Assembly: GCA_964636325.1 (NCBI GenBank)
Contig: CAZWRV010000010.1
Span: 1 to 64,000 of the forward strand
Length of the DNA: 64,000 bases
Source: CAZWRV01 sp964636325
GTDB lineage: Bacteria; Verrucomicrobiota; Lentisphaeria; Victivallales; GWF2-50-93
Direction of reading: 5' to 3'
Shown here: positions 1 to 9,030 of the stretch, piece after piece
Numbering within the stretch: position 1 is the stretch's first letter
Layout: every line of letters begins with the position of its first letter
Notes under the pieces: model-generated
What the model was told of the DNA's origin: nothing
The model's database searches: none
The model's input: only the letters and a program-made list of their open reading frames with translations
Position numbers and translations under genes: made by a program

Positions 1-66
1 TCGGAACTCCTTGACGCGATGGGCGTCAAACTGCCGAACAGACCAAAATACATAACTGCGCAACTT
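1..66 (+). pseudogene. Possible 3' end of an IS1634-like transposase plus IS end
   Basis: Frame 1 from the first base reads ELLDAMGVKLPNRPK, a protein-like C-terminus cut by the window edge. Bases 51-66 (ATAACTGCGCAACTT) recur on the minus strand beside the decayed IS1634-type transposase near 18.85 kb, so this may be the end of a related insertion sequence. The stop codon of the next minus-strand gene lies only a few bases beyond it. The shared end is seen; the transposase identity is inference from the neighbouring copy. Confidence 0.35.
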
Positions 67-73
67 GGGCTAG

Positions 74-1135
74 CTATTTCTTTGAATTCCAGCCCTCGAA
101 TTGTTTTGTATCCATAGTAAACAACTCTTTCGCGTATGGCAGGGAACCGACAGTCGTCGGCATGACGTAAAGAAGCTTTTTATCTGCGTCATAGGCGATG
201 GAGTAGTTTTTCGGCCCCGGCGGCAAAGCTTGGATCTGTGTCCAGGACAGGCCGTCCTTTGAAAACAGGAATCTATGCCCCGCAGGGCCTGTCTGCATCC
301 ACTTGTATGAGACATACATGAAATAACCCTCCGGAGTCCGGACCGCGGACGAGAAGATCCATGAGCCGTCGCTTTCCTGGAATTCCTTCGGCATCATGTC
401 GACGATTTTCCTGTCGCCGTCGCGGTAGAAGAACCATTCGGAGCCGTCGTTCGAATACAGCAGTTTCAATCCGCCGCCGAACTCGTTGTAGAGGACGAAC
501 TTGTTCCCCATGGGGTTGGCGTGGTCGACGGCGTCGCCGTGCTTGTCATTCAGGATGAAAGCCATCCCGCTGGTCCAGGATCTTTCAGGCAGTCCATATT
601 GCTTTGCGGGCTCGCCTTTGAACCTGCCCTTGTAAGTCCAACCCTTTGCGGGATCGGCGGTTTTCGAGACGAGCAGGGCGGGATAGACGCACCCGTCCGA
701 TGGAGGATACCCTCTGGCGACATGGACGACGGCGTAGTACAGCTGCTCCTTTTCCGAGAAGCGCACCACCGGCCTTGTGAACATCCTGGACGGATCAGGT
801 TTTCCGGCGGGATCCGGCAAATCATCGATGAGATCGTTCGGGGCGACAAGTTCCGGCGGCCCCACTTCGCCTGGAGAACTCCCTTTGAACATGACCAGCC
901 CCGGAGTGCTTTCGCCGATGCAGTTCGCGAAGAACTGGAATTCGCCGCCCCGGCGGACAATTGAAATATATGAGCCCTGCAAGCCCTTGATGAGGCCGAT
1001 GCGTTCAAGCCTTGGAGCAAACGCCGGTTCCTCCGGCCGCGCAGGAGCCTCTTCCGCCAGCAGCGCGGCAGATGTCAATCCAAAGGATGACACCGCAAGA
1101 CAGAAAGCGACGAATGTGAAATTCCGGATACTCAT
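74..1135 (-). CDS. Secreted beta-propeller-like protein (GH43/sialidase-like fold?)
   Basis: 353 aa with a clear Sec signal peptide (hydrophobic core about residues 6-24, AxA-like site before EEAPARPEE). The body has repeated blade-like segments with Trp/Tyr-rich turns (LLYSNDGSEWFFY, LFSKDGLSWTQI), the pattern of sialidase or GH43-type propellers, so a periplasmic or extracellular carbohydrate-related role is plausible. No catalytic triad could be assigned with confidence. It starts 7 bp after the stop of the hybrid sensor kinase on the same strand and is probably co-transcribed with it, so it may act in the same sensing pathway. The stop codon falls in a short repeated sequence (GGGCTAGCTATT) also present near 35.5 kb. 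Confidence 0.7.
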   Translation of the reverse strand: MSIRNFTFVAFCLAVSSFGLTSAALLAEEAPARPEEPAFAPRLERIGLIKGLQGSYISIVRRGGEFQFFANCIGESTPGLVMFKGSSPGEVGPPELVAPNDLIDDLPDPAGKPDPSRMFTRPVVRFSEKEQLYYAVVHVARGYPPSDGCVYPALLVSKTADPAKGWTYKGRFKGEPAKQYGLPERSWTSGMAFILNDKHGDAVDHANPMGNKFVLYNEFGGGLKLLYSNDGSEWFFYRDGDRKIVDMMPKEFQESDGSWIFSSAVRTPEGYFMYVSYKWMQTGPAGHRFLFSKDGLSWTQIQALPPGPKNYSIAYDADKKLLYVMPTTVGSLPYAKELFTMDTKQFEGWNSKK

Positions 1136-1142
1136 GTCTGCG

Positions 1143-3794
1143 CTACGCCTTCTTCCTGTTCCTCTTCGCGCTGTTCAACACGTCGAGGATATGGCTTTTG
1201 CTGAACGGCTTCTGCAGGAATCCTGACGCGCCCATGGCCTTGAGCTCGTCGATGTTGAGATCCAGCTTGCCGGACATCAGCACGATGAAGATGTCCTTAT
1301 GCTTCTCCCTAATCTGCTTCAGAGCCTGTAGGCCTGAGATGCCCGACATCAGGATGTCCAGGAAAACAAGATCGGGAGGGTTTTCGCTGGCGATCTTGAC
1401 GGCCTCGAAGGGGGAGGTGGTGGTGCGCGGCCTGCTGCATCCGAGGAGGCAGAGGAGCTTGGACAGCGACACGCAGATCTGAGGCTCGTCGTCGACGACG
1501 AGAATGCGCAACTCCGAGAACTCCCCTGGGAGGCCCCGCCCCGCCGGATCGGCCTTGCCCTGGACACCAATATCCTTCGGATCGGGGATGTGTATCGTGA
1601 ACACCGTGCCCGTGCCCTCCTCGCTCTCGAAGCTTATGCTGCCCCCGTGCATCCGGACGATGTTGTTGCAGACTGAAAGCCCGAGCCCCGAGCCCTTGAT
1701 GTTCAATATGTTGTCGGCGAACGCCCCCTTCGTGGTGAAGAACGGAGTGAATATCCTCTTCTTGGTTTCCTCATTCATCCCTGTCCCGTCGTCGCTTATC
1801 CTGATGTCGACGCCGTTCCCGGAATGCGCGGCCGACACCCTGATCCTGCCGGTCCCCTTCGGATATATGGCATGGCGCGAATTGATGAACATGTTGACGA
1901 CGACCTGCTGCAGCTGATCCCTGTCGGCATAGATCTCCAGCGTGTCAGGGATGTCTATTTCGGGAGAAATGTTCTCTATCCTCATCTGCTCCATCTGCAG
2001 GGAGACGACCTCGTGGATCATCTCTCCTAGGCGGAAGAAACTCTTCTGGGCCGGCTTGGGCCTGGCGAAGGCCATAATCCTCGAGACGATGTCGCATCCG
2101 CGGTCGACCTGCTTTCCGAGTATGTCCAGGATTTCCGCGCTTTCATCGCCGGACGCCCCCCCCAGCTTCAGTATCTCGAGGTTGCCCTTCAGGATCATGA
2201 GCACGTTGTTGAACTCGTGGGCAACGCCCGCGACCAGCTGGCCCACCGCCGACAGCTTCTCCGACCTGACAAGCTGCTCCTCGAGCTTTTTCTTCTCGGT
2301 TATATCCTGGACGACGGCGATCTGGTAGACCTCCTTGCCCCCCTTCAGCCGGAGAAGAGAGACGTTGAGGAGGAACCACACGACGCCTCCGTTCCTGTGG
2401 AGGGCTCTTGCCTCGATAGTGAAGTCAGGGATTTCCCCGCCGAGGAGCCTCCGCATGTTGGCGAGGCCGACATCCAGATCCTCGGGATGCGCGAACTTCC
2501 TGTAGTTCATGCCGATCATCTCGTCCTGGGTGTATCCGAGGATGTCGGCGTATTTCCTGTTGACCTTTATAAGGGTCCCTTCGATATCGGCCTGGCCTAC
2601 GCCCACGGTCGCCTGCTCGAAGAGCGCCCTGAACTTTTCCTCGCTTTCGCGGATGACCTCCCCGCTCCTCTTCTTCTGGACGATGCCGACGGTCAGCGCG
2701 ACCACCAGCGCGAGAAGAAGGAAGATGGTAAGCATGATCGTATAGAAAAGCGGCTTGTTGACCGAATAGAACGGAGGCGGGCAGCCGAGGATGAGGCTGC
2801 CTTCCGGGAGCGTGGACTCGGGTATCTTGAACTTGAGCAGCGCATCATGGTCGAAGGCGTAGCGCAGCGGCGGATCCTTGACTATCCCGATTGAATCGGA
2901 CGGAACGCCCGAAAGTACTTTCCGCATGATTTCTCCGGCTATCCTGCCCTGGTCGAAGCCGGTCAGCACCTTTCCGCCGAGCACCCCGTATTTGATCCTG
3001 GTGTCGTTCGCAGTGAAGACAGGCGCCTTCGCGACCTCCATGATGCGGCCGATGGCGTCCTCCAAGGAATACGTCCTGCCGTCCCCGTCCTTGAAGAACG
3101 AAAGCAGAAGTATTATGCTTTCAGGGCCGAGAGCGCCGACCTGGGTCAGTGTCTTGTCCATCGAATGCTCCGAGAAGTTCCAGTAGACGAACTTGGCCGG
3201 AACCGAACGGGCGATCTTCTTCACGCCTTCAAAGTGCGCCTTGCCGGTGAGCGAATTGTCCGAGATGACAAAGATGTTCTTCGCCGACGGGAAGAGCTTG
3301 AGGCCTATCTCGCACGACCCCCTGTAGTCCTGGTTCTCGATCACCCCCGTGCAGTTCTTCAAGCCGGAGACCATCTCGTCCGCAAAGTCGTTTATCCCGC
3401 AGAAGACGGCAGGGAGGTCCTTGAAAAGCCCGTCCTTCTGCCTACTTGCGAAATCCAGGGCGTCGTTGTCGCAAAGGATCACCCCGTCGAACTTGAAGCT
3501 CTTGACCTTTTCGGCAAGCATCTGGGAAATAAGCTGGTCCGTCTCCTTGCTGCGGAGCCTCTTCGCGTCCATGTATGTAATATGAAGCTCCACGTTGCCG
3601 CCCTTCTCCGAGAATACCGCCGAAATCCCCCTGGTCTCCTCGTCCGTCCAGAGGTAGCCGTGGTTGTAGGAATGCAGGACCAGGACATGCCTGACGGGGT
3701 GCGCATCGTCCGCAGGAAGCGCCTGCGGAGCCGTCAAAAGCAGCAGCAAGTGCAGGAAGGCACAGGATGTGACGAGGCGCATAACCAATTTCAT
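1143..3794 (-). CDS. Hybrid sensor histidine kinase with periplasmic ABC-type binding domain
   Basis: About 883 aa. Order of parts: signal/TM segment; a periplasmic domain of ABC-transporter substrate-binding type (about 40-330); a transmembrane helix (FYTIMLTIFLLLALVVALTV); a PAS domain; HisKA with phospho-acceptor His in GVAHEFNNVL; HATPase_c with N box (MFINSRHAI) and G boxes (ISDDGTGM, GSGLGLSV); and a C-terminal receiver with VVDDEP, phospho-acceptor Asp in VFLDILM and Lys in LQKPF. It should bind a small periplasmic ligand and pass phosphate to its own receiver; no separate DNA-binding regulator is adjacent. I chose the ATG at 3794 because GGGAGG lies about 9 bp upstream and the signal peptide starts there; an in-frame ATG at 3827 is less likely. 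Confidence 0.9.
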   Translation of the reverse strand: MKLVMRLVTSCAFLHLLLLLTAPQALPADDAHPVRHVLVLHSYNHGYLWTDEETRGISAVFSEKGGNVELHITYMDAKRLRSKETDQLISQMLAEKVKSFKFDGVILCDNDALDFASRQKDGLFKDLPAVFCGINDFADEMVSGLKNCTGVIENQDYRGSCEIGLKLFPSAKNIFVISDNSLTGKAHFEGVKKIARSVPAKFVYWNFSEHSMDKTLTQVGALGPESIILLLSFFKDGDGRTYSLEDAIGRIMEVAKAPVFTANDTRIKYGVLGGKVLTGFDQGRIAGEIMRKVLSGVPSDSIGIVKDPPLRYAFDHDALLKFKIPESTLPEGSLILGCPPPFYSVNKPLFYTIMLTIFLLLALVVALTVGIVQKKRSGEVIRESEEKFRALFEQATVGVGQADIEGTLIKVNRKYADILGYTQDEMIGMNYRKFAHPEDLDVGLANMRRLLGGEIPDFTIEARALHRNGGVVWFLLNVSLLRLKGGKEVYQIAVVQDITEKKKLEEQLVRSEKLSAVGQLVAGVAHEFNNVLMILKGNLEILKLGGASGDESAEILDILGKQVDRGCDIVSRIMAFARPKPAQKSFFRLGEMIHEVVSLQMEQMRIENISPEIDIPDTLEIYADRDQLQQVVVNMFINSRHAIYPKGTGRIRVSAAHSGNGVDIRISDDGTGMNEETKKRIFTPFFTTKGAFADNILNIKGSGLGLSVCNNIVRMHGGSISFESEEGTGTVFTIHIPDPKDIGVQGKADPAGRGLPGEFSELRILVVDDEPQICVSLSKLLCLLGCSRPRTTTSPFEAVKIASENPPDLVFLDILMSGISGLQALKQIREKHKDIFIVLMSGKLDLNIDELKAMGASGFLQKPFSKSHILDVLNSAKRNRKKA

Positions 3795-3927
3795 AGGCGG
3801 AAGCCTCCCTGTTGACTGTATCAGCAAGGTTAATATCGCGCAAGAAGTCTATGAATCAAGATCTTAAGCTCGAAAATCGCCGATCCCAAATTATATTACC
3901 CGGATTGAAATCACCCAAGGAGCTGTT

Positions 3928-4803
3928 ATGAAGACCGTCAATTTCATGGGCTGGAAGAACTGCGTGGAGCTGAGCAGCGGAGACTTCAGGATTGTCGTAA
4001 CCACCGAGGTCGGACCGCGCATAATTGGAGCGTTCGTCGGCAAGTCCGGCAACATGATGTGCGTCGTGGACAAGACCGCCGGAAAGACCGGCGGAACAGA
4101 GTGGAAGATCTACGGCGGGCATCGTCTGTGGCATTCCCCCGAGGCCAAACCCCGCAGCTACTGCCCCGACAACTCCAAGGTCACAGTCAAGCAGACCTCG
4201 GACGGCATACGCTTCTGCGGCGGAACCGAGAAGACCACGGGCATCCACAAGAGCTACACGATAAAGCCCGACGGGAAGCGCAAGTTCAGGATAATCCACA
4301 GGCTCCGCAACGAGAACATGTGGAACGTCGAGCTCGCAGCCTGGGCCCTCACGGTCATGGCGCCCGGGGGTACGGCAATAGTCCCCATACCGCAGGGCGA
4401 CAAGAAGGCGCTGCTACCAAACAGATATCTGACCGTCTGGCCCTACACCAACATGGCCGATCCGCGCCTGACCTGGGGCGACAAGTTCATACTCCTCCGC
4501 CAGGACGTCAACGCTGAATCCCCCTGCAAGTTCGGCATCAACTGCGAGGACGGATGGATGGCCTACGCCAACAAGGGGTGCGCCCTGGTCAAACGCTTCG
4601 AGCACTTCGTCGACGCCGTATACCCCGACAACGGATGCAGCATCGAGTCCTACACCTGCGACTTCATGCTCGAAATCGAAACGCTGAGCCCCCTCTACGA
4701 CCTCGCCCCCGGAGAGGAAATCGAGCACGTGGAAACATGGGAGGCAATGACCGGCGTCGGCGAAATCAAGACCGAAAAGGACGTATTGAAATATTTATGC
4801 TAG
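3928..4803 (+). CDS. DUF4380-like protein, galactose-mutarotase-like fold
   Basis: 291 aa, soluble, no signal peptide. The N-terminus (NCVELSSGDFRIVVTTEVGPRII) and the later GGHRLWHSPE segment match the DUF4380/aldose-epimerase-like family, in which a beta-sandwich binds a sugar. The start ATG follows AAGGAG at good spacing. It is divergent from the sensor kinase (about 130 bp shared upstream region) and followed by an inverted-repeat element, so it looks monocistronic. The exact substrate cannot be read from the sequence; a mutarotase-like role in carbohydrate metabolism is inference. Confidence 0.75.
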   Translation: MKTVNFMGWKNCVELSSGDFRIVVTTEVGPRIIGAFVGKSGNMMCVVDKTAGKTGGTEWKIYGGHRLWHSPEAKPRSYCPDNSKVTVKQTSDGIRFCGGTEKTTGIHKSYTIKPDGKRKFRIIHRLRNENMWNVELAAWALTVMAPGGTAIVPIPQGDKKALLPNRYLTVWPYTNMADPRLTWGDKFILLRQDVNAESPCKFGINCEDGWMAYANKGCALVKRFEHFVDAVYPDNGCSIESYTCDFMLEIETLSPLYDLAPGEEIEHVETWEAMTGVGEIKTEKDVLKYLC

Positions 4804-4836
4804 AAAGTGAGTCAAAGCTGGGCCTTGCATATAGGT

Positions 4837-4961
4837 CAGGTTTCAGGTGTCAGGAAAATACCGACTGCATTCGACGGCAATCGACTACAACCGAATTCAG
4901 TCGAATGATTCGAATCAATCGATCTATAAGTCATAAGGTTCTCACAGACACCTGAAACCTG
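4837..4961. repeat. Inverted repeat, CAGGTTTCAGGTGTC family
   Basis: A 15-bp perfect inverted repeat, CAGGTTTCAGGTGTC at 4837-4851 and GACACCTGAAACCTG at 4947-4961, bounds about 95 bp of lower-complexity TCGA-rich sequence. A related pair bounds 41649-41774. It lies between the DUF4380-like gene and trpE. Confidence 0.7.
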
Positions 4962-5024
4962 AAGCCGCGAATTGCCGAATTCTGCAATTGGCCCCTATGC
5001 CTCAAACGAGGAAAATCTGAACCC

Positions 5025-6530
5025 ATGATCACACCGGATCTGAAGACATTCAAGGATTTGGCCGTCAAGGGCGACCTGATCCCGATAATGAAGGAGGTCA
5101 TCGCGGACACCGAGACACCGGTGTCCGCCTACAGGAAGATAGCCTACGACTTCAAGGGCAGGCCCCGCCCCTACTCATTCATGCTGGAGAGCGTCGAGGG
5201 CGGCGAGAACATCGCCCGCTATTCCTTCCTCGGAGTGGATCCGCTCTCCATCTATGCGCATTCGAACGGGAGAGGACGGATTCTGGACGGCAAGGGCACG
5301 TCTAAGCCGGTCGCGGGACGCGATGTCTTCGAGGAGATCGACAAGGCAATAAAGACATTCCGCTACGTTCCGATACCCGGGCTTCCGCCCTTCTCCGGCG
5401 GCGCCGTCGGCTACACCTCGTACGATGTGATCAGCGAGGTCGAGAAGACCGTACGGAAACCCGCCGCCAACCCGGTTCCCGTCCCGGAGGCGCTTTTCAT
5501 GATAACCGACGCGTTTCTGGCGTTCGACAGGGTGCGCCATACCATAAAAATAATCGTCCACGCGCACATCCGGGACGGCATCGGCCCGGAAAAGGCCTAC
5601 GCGGAAGCCTCGGCCAAAATCCGCAAGATCGAGGACAAGCTGAAAAAGCCCCTTTCGCTTCCTACGGCGACAATGGACGATCCCGGCCCGGACATAAAGT
5701 TCTCATCGAACAAGACAAGGGAAGAGTTCTGCTCGATGGTCCGCAGGGCGAAGAAATACATCCTCGACGGCGACATCATACAGACAGTCCTTTCGCAGCG
5801 CTTCTCCGCGAGGGCGCCGCTTCCGCCGCTGTCGGTCTACAGGGCGCTCCGCATGCTGAATCCCTCGCCGTACATGTTCCTCCTCCAATGCGGCGACTTC
5901 GCGCTCGTGGGCGCATCTCCCGAAGTCCACGCGAAATGCATCAACGCCGAAATCACAGTGCGTCCCATAGCAGGCACCAGGAGGCGCGGCCGGACCCATG
6001 ACGAGGATCTCTCGCTCGAGAAGGAGCTTCTCGCCGACGCCAAGGAGCGCGCCGAGCACATCATGCTCGTGGACCTCGCCCGCAACGACATCGGCAGAGT
6101 CGCAGAGACCGGCTCCGTAAAAGTCGACGAACTCATGGTCGTCGAGCGCTACAGCCATGTGATGCACATCGTCTCGAACGTCAGAGGCAGGCTCAGAAAG
6201 GGGCTCGGCACAGACGCGGTCATGAGGGCCACCTATCCCGCCGGCACGCTGTCAGGCGCGCCCAAGGTCAGGGCGATGCAGATCATCTCGGAACTTGAAA
6301 AGCAGCGCCGCGGCCCCTACGGCGGCGCCGTCGCATACTACTCATTCGACGGCAACTTCGACTCGTGCATCACCATCAGGACGGCCGTCCTAAAGGGCGG
6401 GAAGGCCTACATCCAGGCCGGCGCTGGCATCGTTGCGGACTCCGTCCCGGAGTCCGAATTCGAAGAGACCTGCAGCAAGGCCAAGGCCATGATGAAGGCC
6501 ATCTCGCTCGCGAAGAACTTCAAGGTGTGA
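5025..6530 (+). CDS. trpE: Anthranilate synthase component I
   Basis: 501 aa, the usual length. It makes anthranilate from chorismate, the first step of tryptophan synthesis, with a glutamine amidotransferase partner (trpG) that is not in this window. Visible family motifs: the N-terminal feedback-site region MLESVEGGENIARYSFLG, chorismate-binding segments GASPEVHAKC and RPIAGTRRRG, DLARNDIGRV, and the TYPAGTLSGAPKVRAM block. The start ATG has a weak AGGA upstream. No leader peptide or attenuator is evident; the upstream region is taken by a dispersed inverted repeat. It converges on the URO-D gene with 3 bp between stop codons. Confidence 0.96.
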   Translation: MITPDLKTFKDLAVKGDLIPIMKEVIADTETPVSAYRKIAYDFKGRPRPYSFMLESVEGGENIARYSFLGVDPLSIYAHSNGRGRILDGKGTSKPVAGRDVFEEIDKAIKTFRYVPIPGLPPFSGGAVGYTSYDVISEVEKTVRKPAANPVPVPEALFMITDAFLAFDRVRHTIKIIVHAHIRDGIGPEKAYAEASAKIRKIEDKLKKPLSLPTATMDDPGPDIKFSSNKTREEFCSMVRRAKKYILDGDIIQTVLSQRFSARAPLPPLSVYRALRMLNPSPYMFLLQCGDFALVGASPEVHAKCINAEITVRPIAGTRRRGRTHDEDLSLEKELLADAKERAEHIMLVDLARNDIGRVAETGSVKVDELMVVERYSHVMHIVSNVRGRLRKGLGTDAVMRATYPAGTLSGAPKVRAMQIISELEKQRRGPYGGAVAYYSFDGNFDSCITIRTAVLKGGKAYIQAGAGIVADSVPESEFEETCSKAKAMMKAISLAKNFKV

Positions 6531-6533
6531 AGC

Positions 6534-7622
6534 TCATCCCCAGCAGCGCCCGGCCATCTTGGAGCCCTTGTCGAAGAAATAGACCAGGCTGTCGTATTCG
6601 ACTTCCGGCGGGATTGAATGGTCGGAATGGACGATGAAACCGCTTCCGGCCTCTACGACAGGAAGTATCTTCCGTTCGAGCTCCGCGTCGATCTGCTTCC
6701 TGTCGTTGGAGGCGATGATGCGTATGTCGATGTTCCCGCAGAATGCAATCTTTCCGCCGAACCGCTTAGCGATCCTGGGCATGTCCATGCCGGCCTTGAC
6801 CTCCATCGCCTGAAGACAGTCCATGCCCGCCTCGACAAGGCCGGGGACAAGCGGCTCGACGAATCCGCACGAATGGACTATGACCTTCAGCCCCTTCCTG
6901 TGGGAGTAGTCGAAGAGTTTAGCATGGCCGGGCTGCATGATGTCCTCATACATCTGCGGCGACATAAAAGGGCGGCCCTTGAGGCCCATATCCTCGTAGA
7001 ACCACATGTAGTCGGGCAGGCCTTCCTCCTTGAACAGCGTCTCCAGGTGCATGATCGTGAAGTCGGCATAGGTCATCACCATGTCCTTCACCCAGTCCGG
7101 ATCCAGAGCCATGCCCATGAGCATGTATTCATGGCCGCAGACGGGATGCATCTGCTCGAACGGGGCGACGCCGTGCCATCCGAACGCGCGGCCCTCGGCC
7201 GCAGCCAGCCTCTTCGTCTCGCGGTAGCCCTCGAAGGGTATCCTGCGCCTGTCGACCTTCACCAGATGCGGCTTGATCAGCTTGTCCCATCCGGCGCGAT
7301 CCTTGACGGTGAAGTCCACGTGTTCGGGCGTGCCCGACTGCGCCTTCCAGACGCGCATTATCGCACCGTTGGTGTTCTTGAATAGCCTGGTTTCGCCGTC
7401 CTCCTCGATGGTGACGTCGCCCTGGTCGAGATCCGCCCCTGAATTCAGCCAGCCGCCGCCGCGCCAGCTCATGTCGAAGTGCCTGCAGTGGTCCTCGCCC
7501 TCCTTGAGGTGGCCTTCTGCGATGTATTTCCTCGTCGTCTCGCCCCAGAGCCCGTCGCCCCTCGGGAAGAGGTCGACCTTCTTGTTGGCGAGGGAATTGA
7601 GCATCCGTTCCTTGTGCGTCAT
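6534..7622 (-). CDS. Uroporphyrinogen decarboxylase family protein
   Basis: 362 aa. The start THKERMLNSLANKKVDLFPRGD, the HSCGFVEPLVPGLVEAGMDCLQAMEV segment and the late GGKIAFCGNID are typical of URO-D superfamily members related to corrinoid methyltransferases (MtaA/CmuA type), not of HemE. Such proteins are abundant as paralogues in Lentisphaerota-like genomes and probably handle methyl groups or unknown small molecules. No corrinoid-binding partner is adjacent. Two more members lie at 41.8 and 47.4 kb. Confidence 0.85.
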   Translation of the reverse strand: MTHKERMLNSLANKKVDLFPRGDGLWGETTRKYIAEGHLKEGEDHCRHFDMSWRGGGWLNSGADLDQGDVTIEEDGETRLFKNTNGAIMRVWKAQSGTPEHVDFTVKDRAGWDKLIKPHLVKVDRRRIPFEGYRETKRLAAAEGRAFGWHGVAPFEQMHPVCGHEYMLMGMALDPDWVKDMVMTYADFTIMHLETLFKEEGLPDYMWFYEDMGLKGRPFMSPQMYEDIMQPGHAKLFDYSHRKGLKVIVHSCGFVEPLVPGLVEAGMDCLQAMEVKAGMDMPRIAKRFGGKIAFCGNIDIRIIASNDRKQIDAELERKILPVVEAGSGFIVHSDHSIPPEVEYDSLVYFFDKGSKMAGRCWG

Positions 7623-7730
7623 AAGGATTCTCCTGATTAGATATTTTTCTCACACAAAGGCGCAAAACAGATACTTTATTGAATGTCCGGTCCTGCGCCG
7701 TTTTCGTTTTCCAGAATTTTCGCGGGGCCG

Positions 7731-8852
7731 TCATTTCCCAACGGGTTCGTCGGCCGGGGCTTTTTCGCCCTGGGCGGGAGGAGTTGCCTTGCCTTCTCTG
7801 TCGAGGCCCGTCGGGCGCGGCCCAGTCCTTGGCTCGGAGGCGGTCTTCTTGATCATGTCTATCAGTGCGTTAGTAAGTTCGAGGTTGACGACGATGTCGT
7901 TCTCATCGTTCTTGAAGCTGATGGCCTTGTTGAGGTCCGTTTCAAGCTGGGGGTTGCCCTGCGTGACGGTCGGAAGCATAATCATCACCAGCCCCTGCAT
8001 CTGCATGGCGAGCATCTGGGCCTTCTCCTTCTCCTTGCAGCTGAGCTTGAGGCATGCGCTTACGGTGTCCTTCTTCTCGCCGGTGAAATTCACGGCCAGG
8101 GAGCCGCCGCTGATGCTGTCCACGGGCAGCATGTCCTGCTGCATTCCGCCGGCGGGATTCTGAGCCTCCTTCTTTTTCTCCGGAGGATTGTATTGGCATA
8201 CCCCCCAGAGCATCGACTTCTTGTCTATCTTCGAGCAGAGCCCCATGAGCTTGGTGTTCGCCGCGACCTTCGGGCTGTCCTTGGCGGAAACCGTCTTCAC
8301 GACCTCCTCCTTCTTGTCGGAAACCACGACGATGTCGGCGGCGGCATACGAGAAGAAGATCTCGGCCTCGCCCGCGGGGCTGTTTCCGCCTCCGAGTGGT
8401 GGCATTCCCGGAACCGGCGGCTTGGGGGACGCGACCGAATACACGGTCTTGCCGTTGACAAGGGAGCTCTTGAGCTTGCCCTTGGTGCCCTCGTCCTTTT
8501 CCAGCATGCTTTTCAGAAGCGCCTCGTTTATCGAGGTCTTGAGGATTCCGCCGGCCGCGCCCGGGCCGCCGCCCTGGGACTTCATCCGGAAGTAGATCAC
8601 GCCCGAGCTGAGCGCGTTGTATATGTCGACTCCGTTGTCCGAAAGGGTCTTCTTGAACTCGATGAACTCCTTGTCGGTTTCCGCGGGGGAATCAATATAT
8701 TCCTTGATCTTCGGATGGCTCAGAAGCCCCTTCGCGTTGAAGCAGACGAATCCGTCCACGTCCTTGGGCACGTAGTCGAGGAGCGACTGTTCCTGCGAGA
8801 GAAGAACCGTCGCGGCGAGCAGAGCGGCGAATACTGCGATCAGCCTTATCAT
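7731..8852 (-). CDS. Secreted protein of unknown function
   Basis: 373 aa with signal peptide (MIRLIAVFAALLAATVLLSQ). I chose the ATG at 8852: it begins the signal peptide and is preceded by GGAGGACATGAA; a longer open frame to 8975 would add an N-terminus encoded by a dispersed 34-bp repeat. The mature protein begins with SLLDYVPKDVDGFVCFNAKGLLSHPKIKEYID, a pattern of exported DUF3352-like proteins, and its C-terminus is Pro/Gly/Lys-rich. Function not recognised. Confidence 0.75.
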   Translation of the reverse strand: MIRLIAVFAALLAATVLLSQEQSLLDYVPKDVDGFVCFNAKGLLSHPKIKEYIDSPAETDKEFIEFKKTLSDNGVDIYNALSSGVIYFRMKSQGGGPGAAGGILKTSINEALLKSMLEKDEGTKGKLKSSLVNGKTVYSVASPKPPVPGMPPLGGGNSPAGEAEIFFSYAAADIVVVSDKKEEVVKTVSAKDSPKVAANTKLMGLCSKIDKKSMLWGVCQYNPPEKKKEAQNPAGGMQQDMLPVDSISGGSLAVNFTGEKKDTVSACLKLSCKEKEKAQMLAMQMQGLVMIMLPTVTQGNPQLETDLNKAISFKNDENDIVVNLELTNALIDMIKKTASEPRTGPRPTGLDREGKATPPAQGEKAPADEPVGK

Positions 8853-8951
8853 TTCATGTCCTCCATGTTTGGTGCCGGGGGCGACCTTTGAACCTAATAG
8901 CCGCCGCAGCCGGGCGCATTCGCCGTAGCTGCTAGGCAGCAAGACGCAGCC

Positions 8952-8985
8952 AAAGCATATTTTCAACTGAGGCAATCAGGTTGAA
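8952..8985 (-). repeat. 34-bp dispersed repeat, copy 1
   Basis: Read on the minus strand this matches 52195-52228 at 31 of 34 positions by hand alignment, core CAGTTGAAAATATGCTTT. It lies upstream of the secreted hypothetical gene; the other copy spans the stop codon of the DUF374 acyltransferase. Origin unknown. Confidence 0.65.
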
Positions 8986-9030
8986 TCAGCGGATGAAGAT
9001 AAGGTCGCCAAGCGTTTTTGCAAGGCTTTC

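Noticed and set aside
4962..5024. trp leader/attenuator
   Set aside because: No short Trp-rich peptide or alternative terminator hairpin is visible before trpE.
6534..7622. hemE
   Set aside because: The sequence belongs to the methyltransferase-like branch of the superfamily, and three divergent paralogues occur without haem genes.
8853..8975. N-terminal extension of the secreted hypothetical protein
   Set aside because: It would be encoded by a dispersed repeat and lies before a good ribosome-binding site and signal peptide at 8852.
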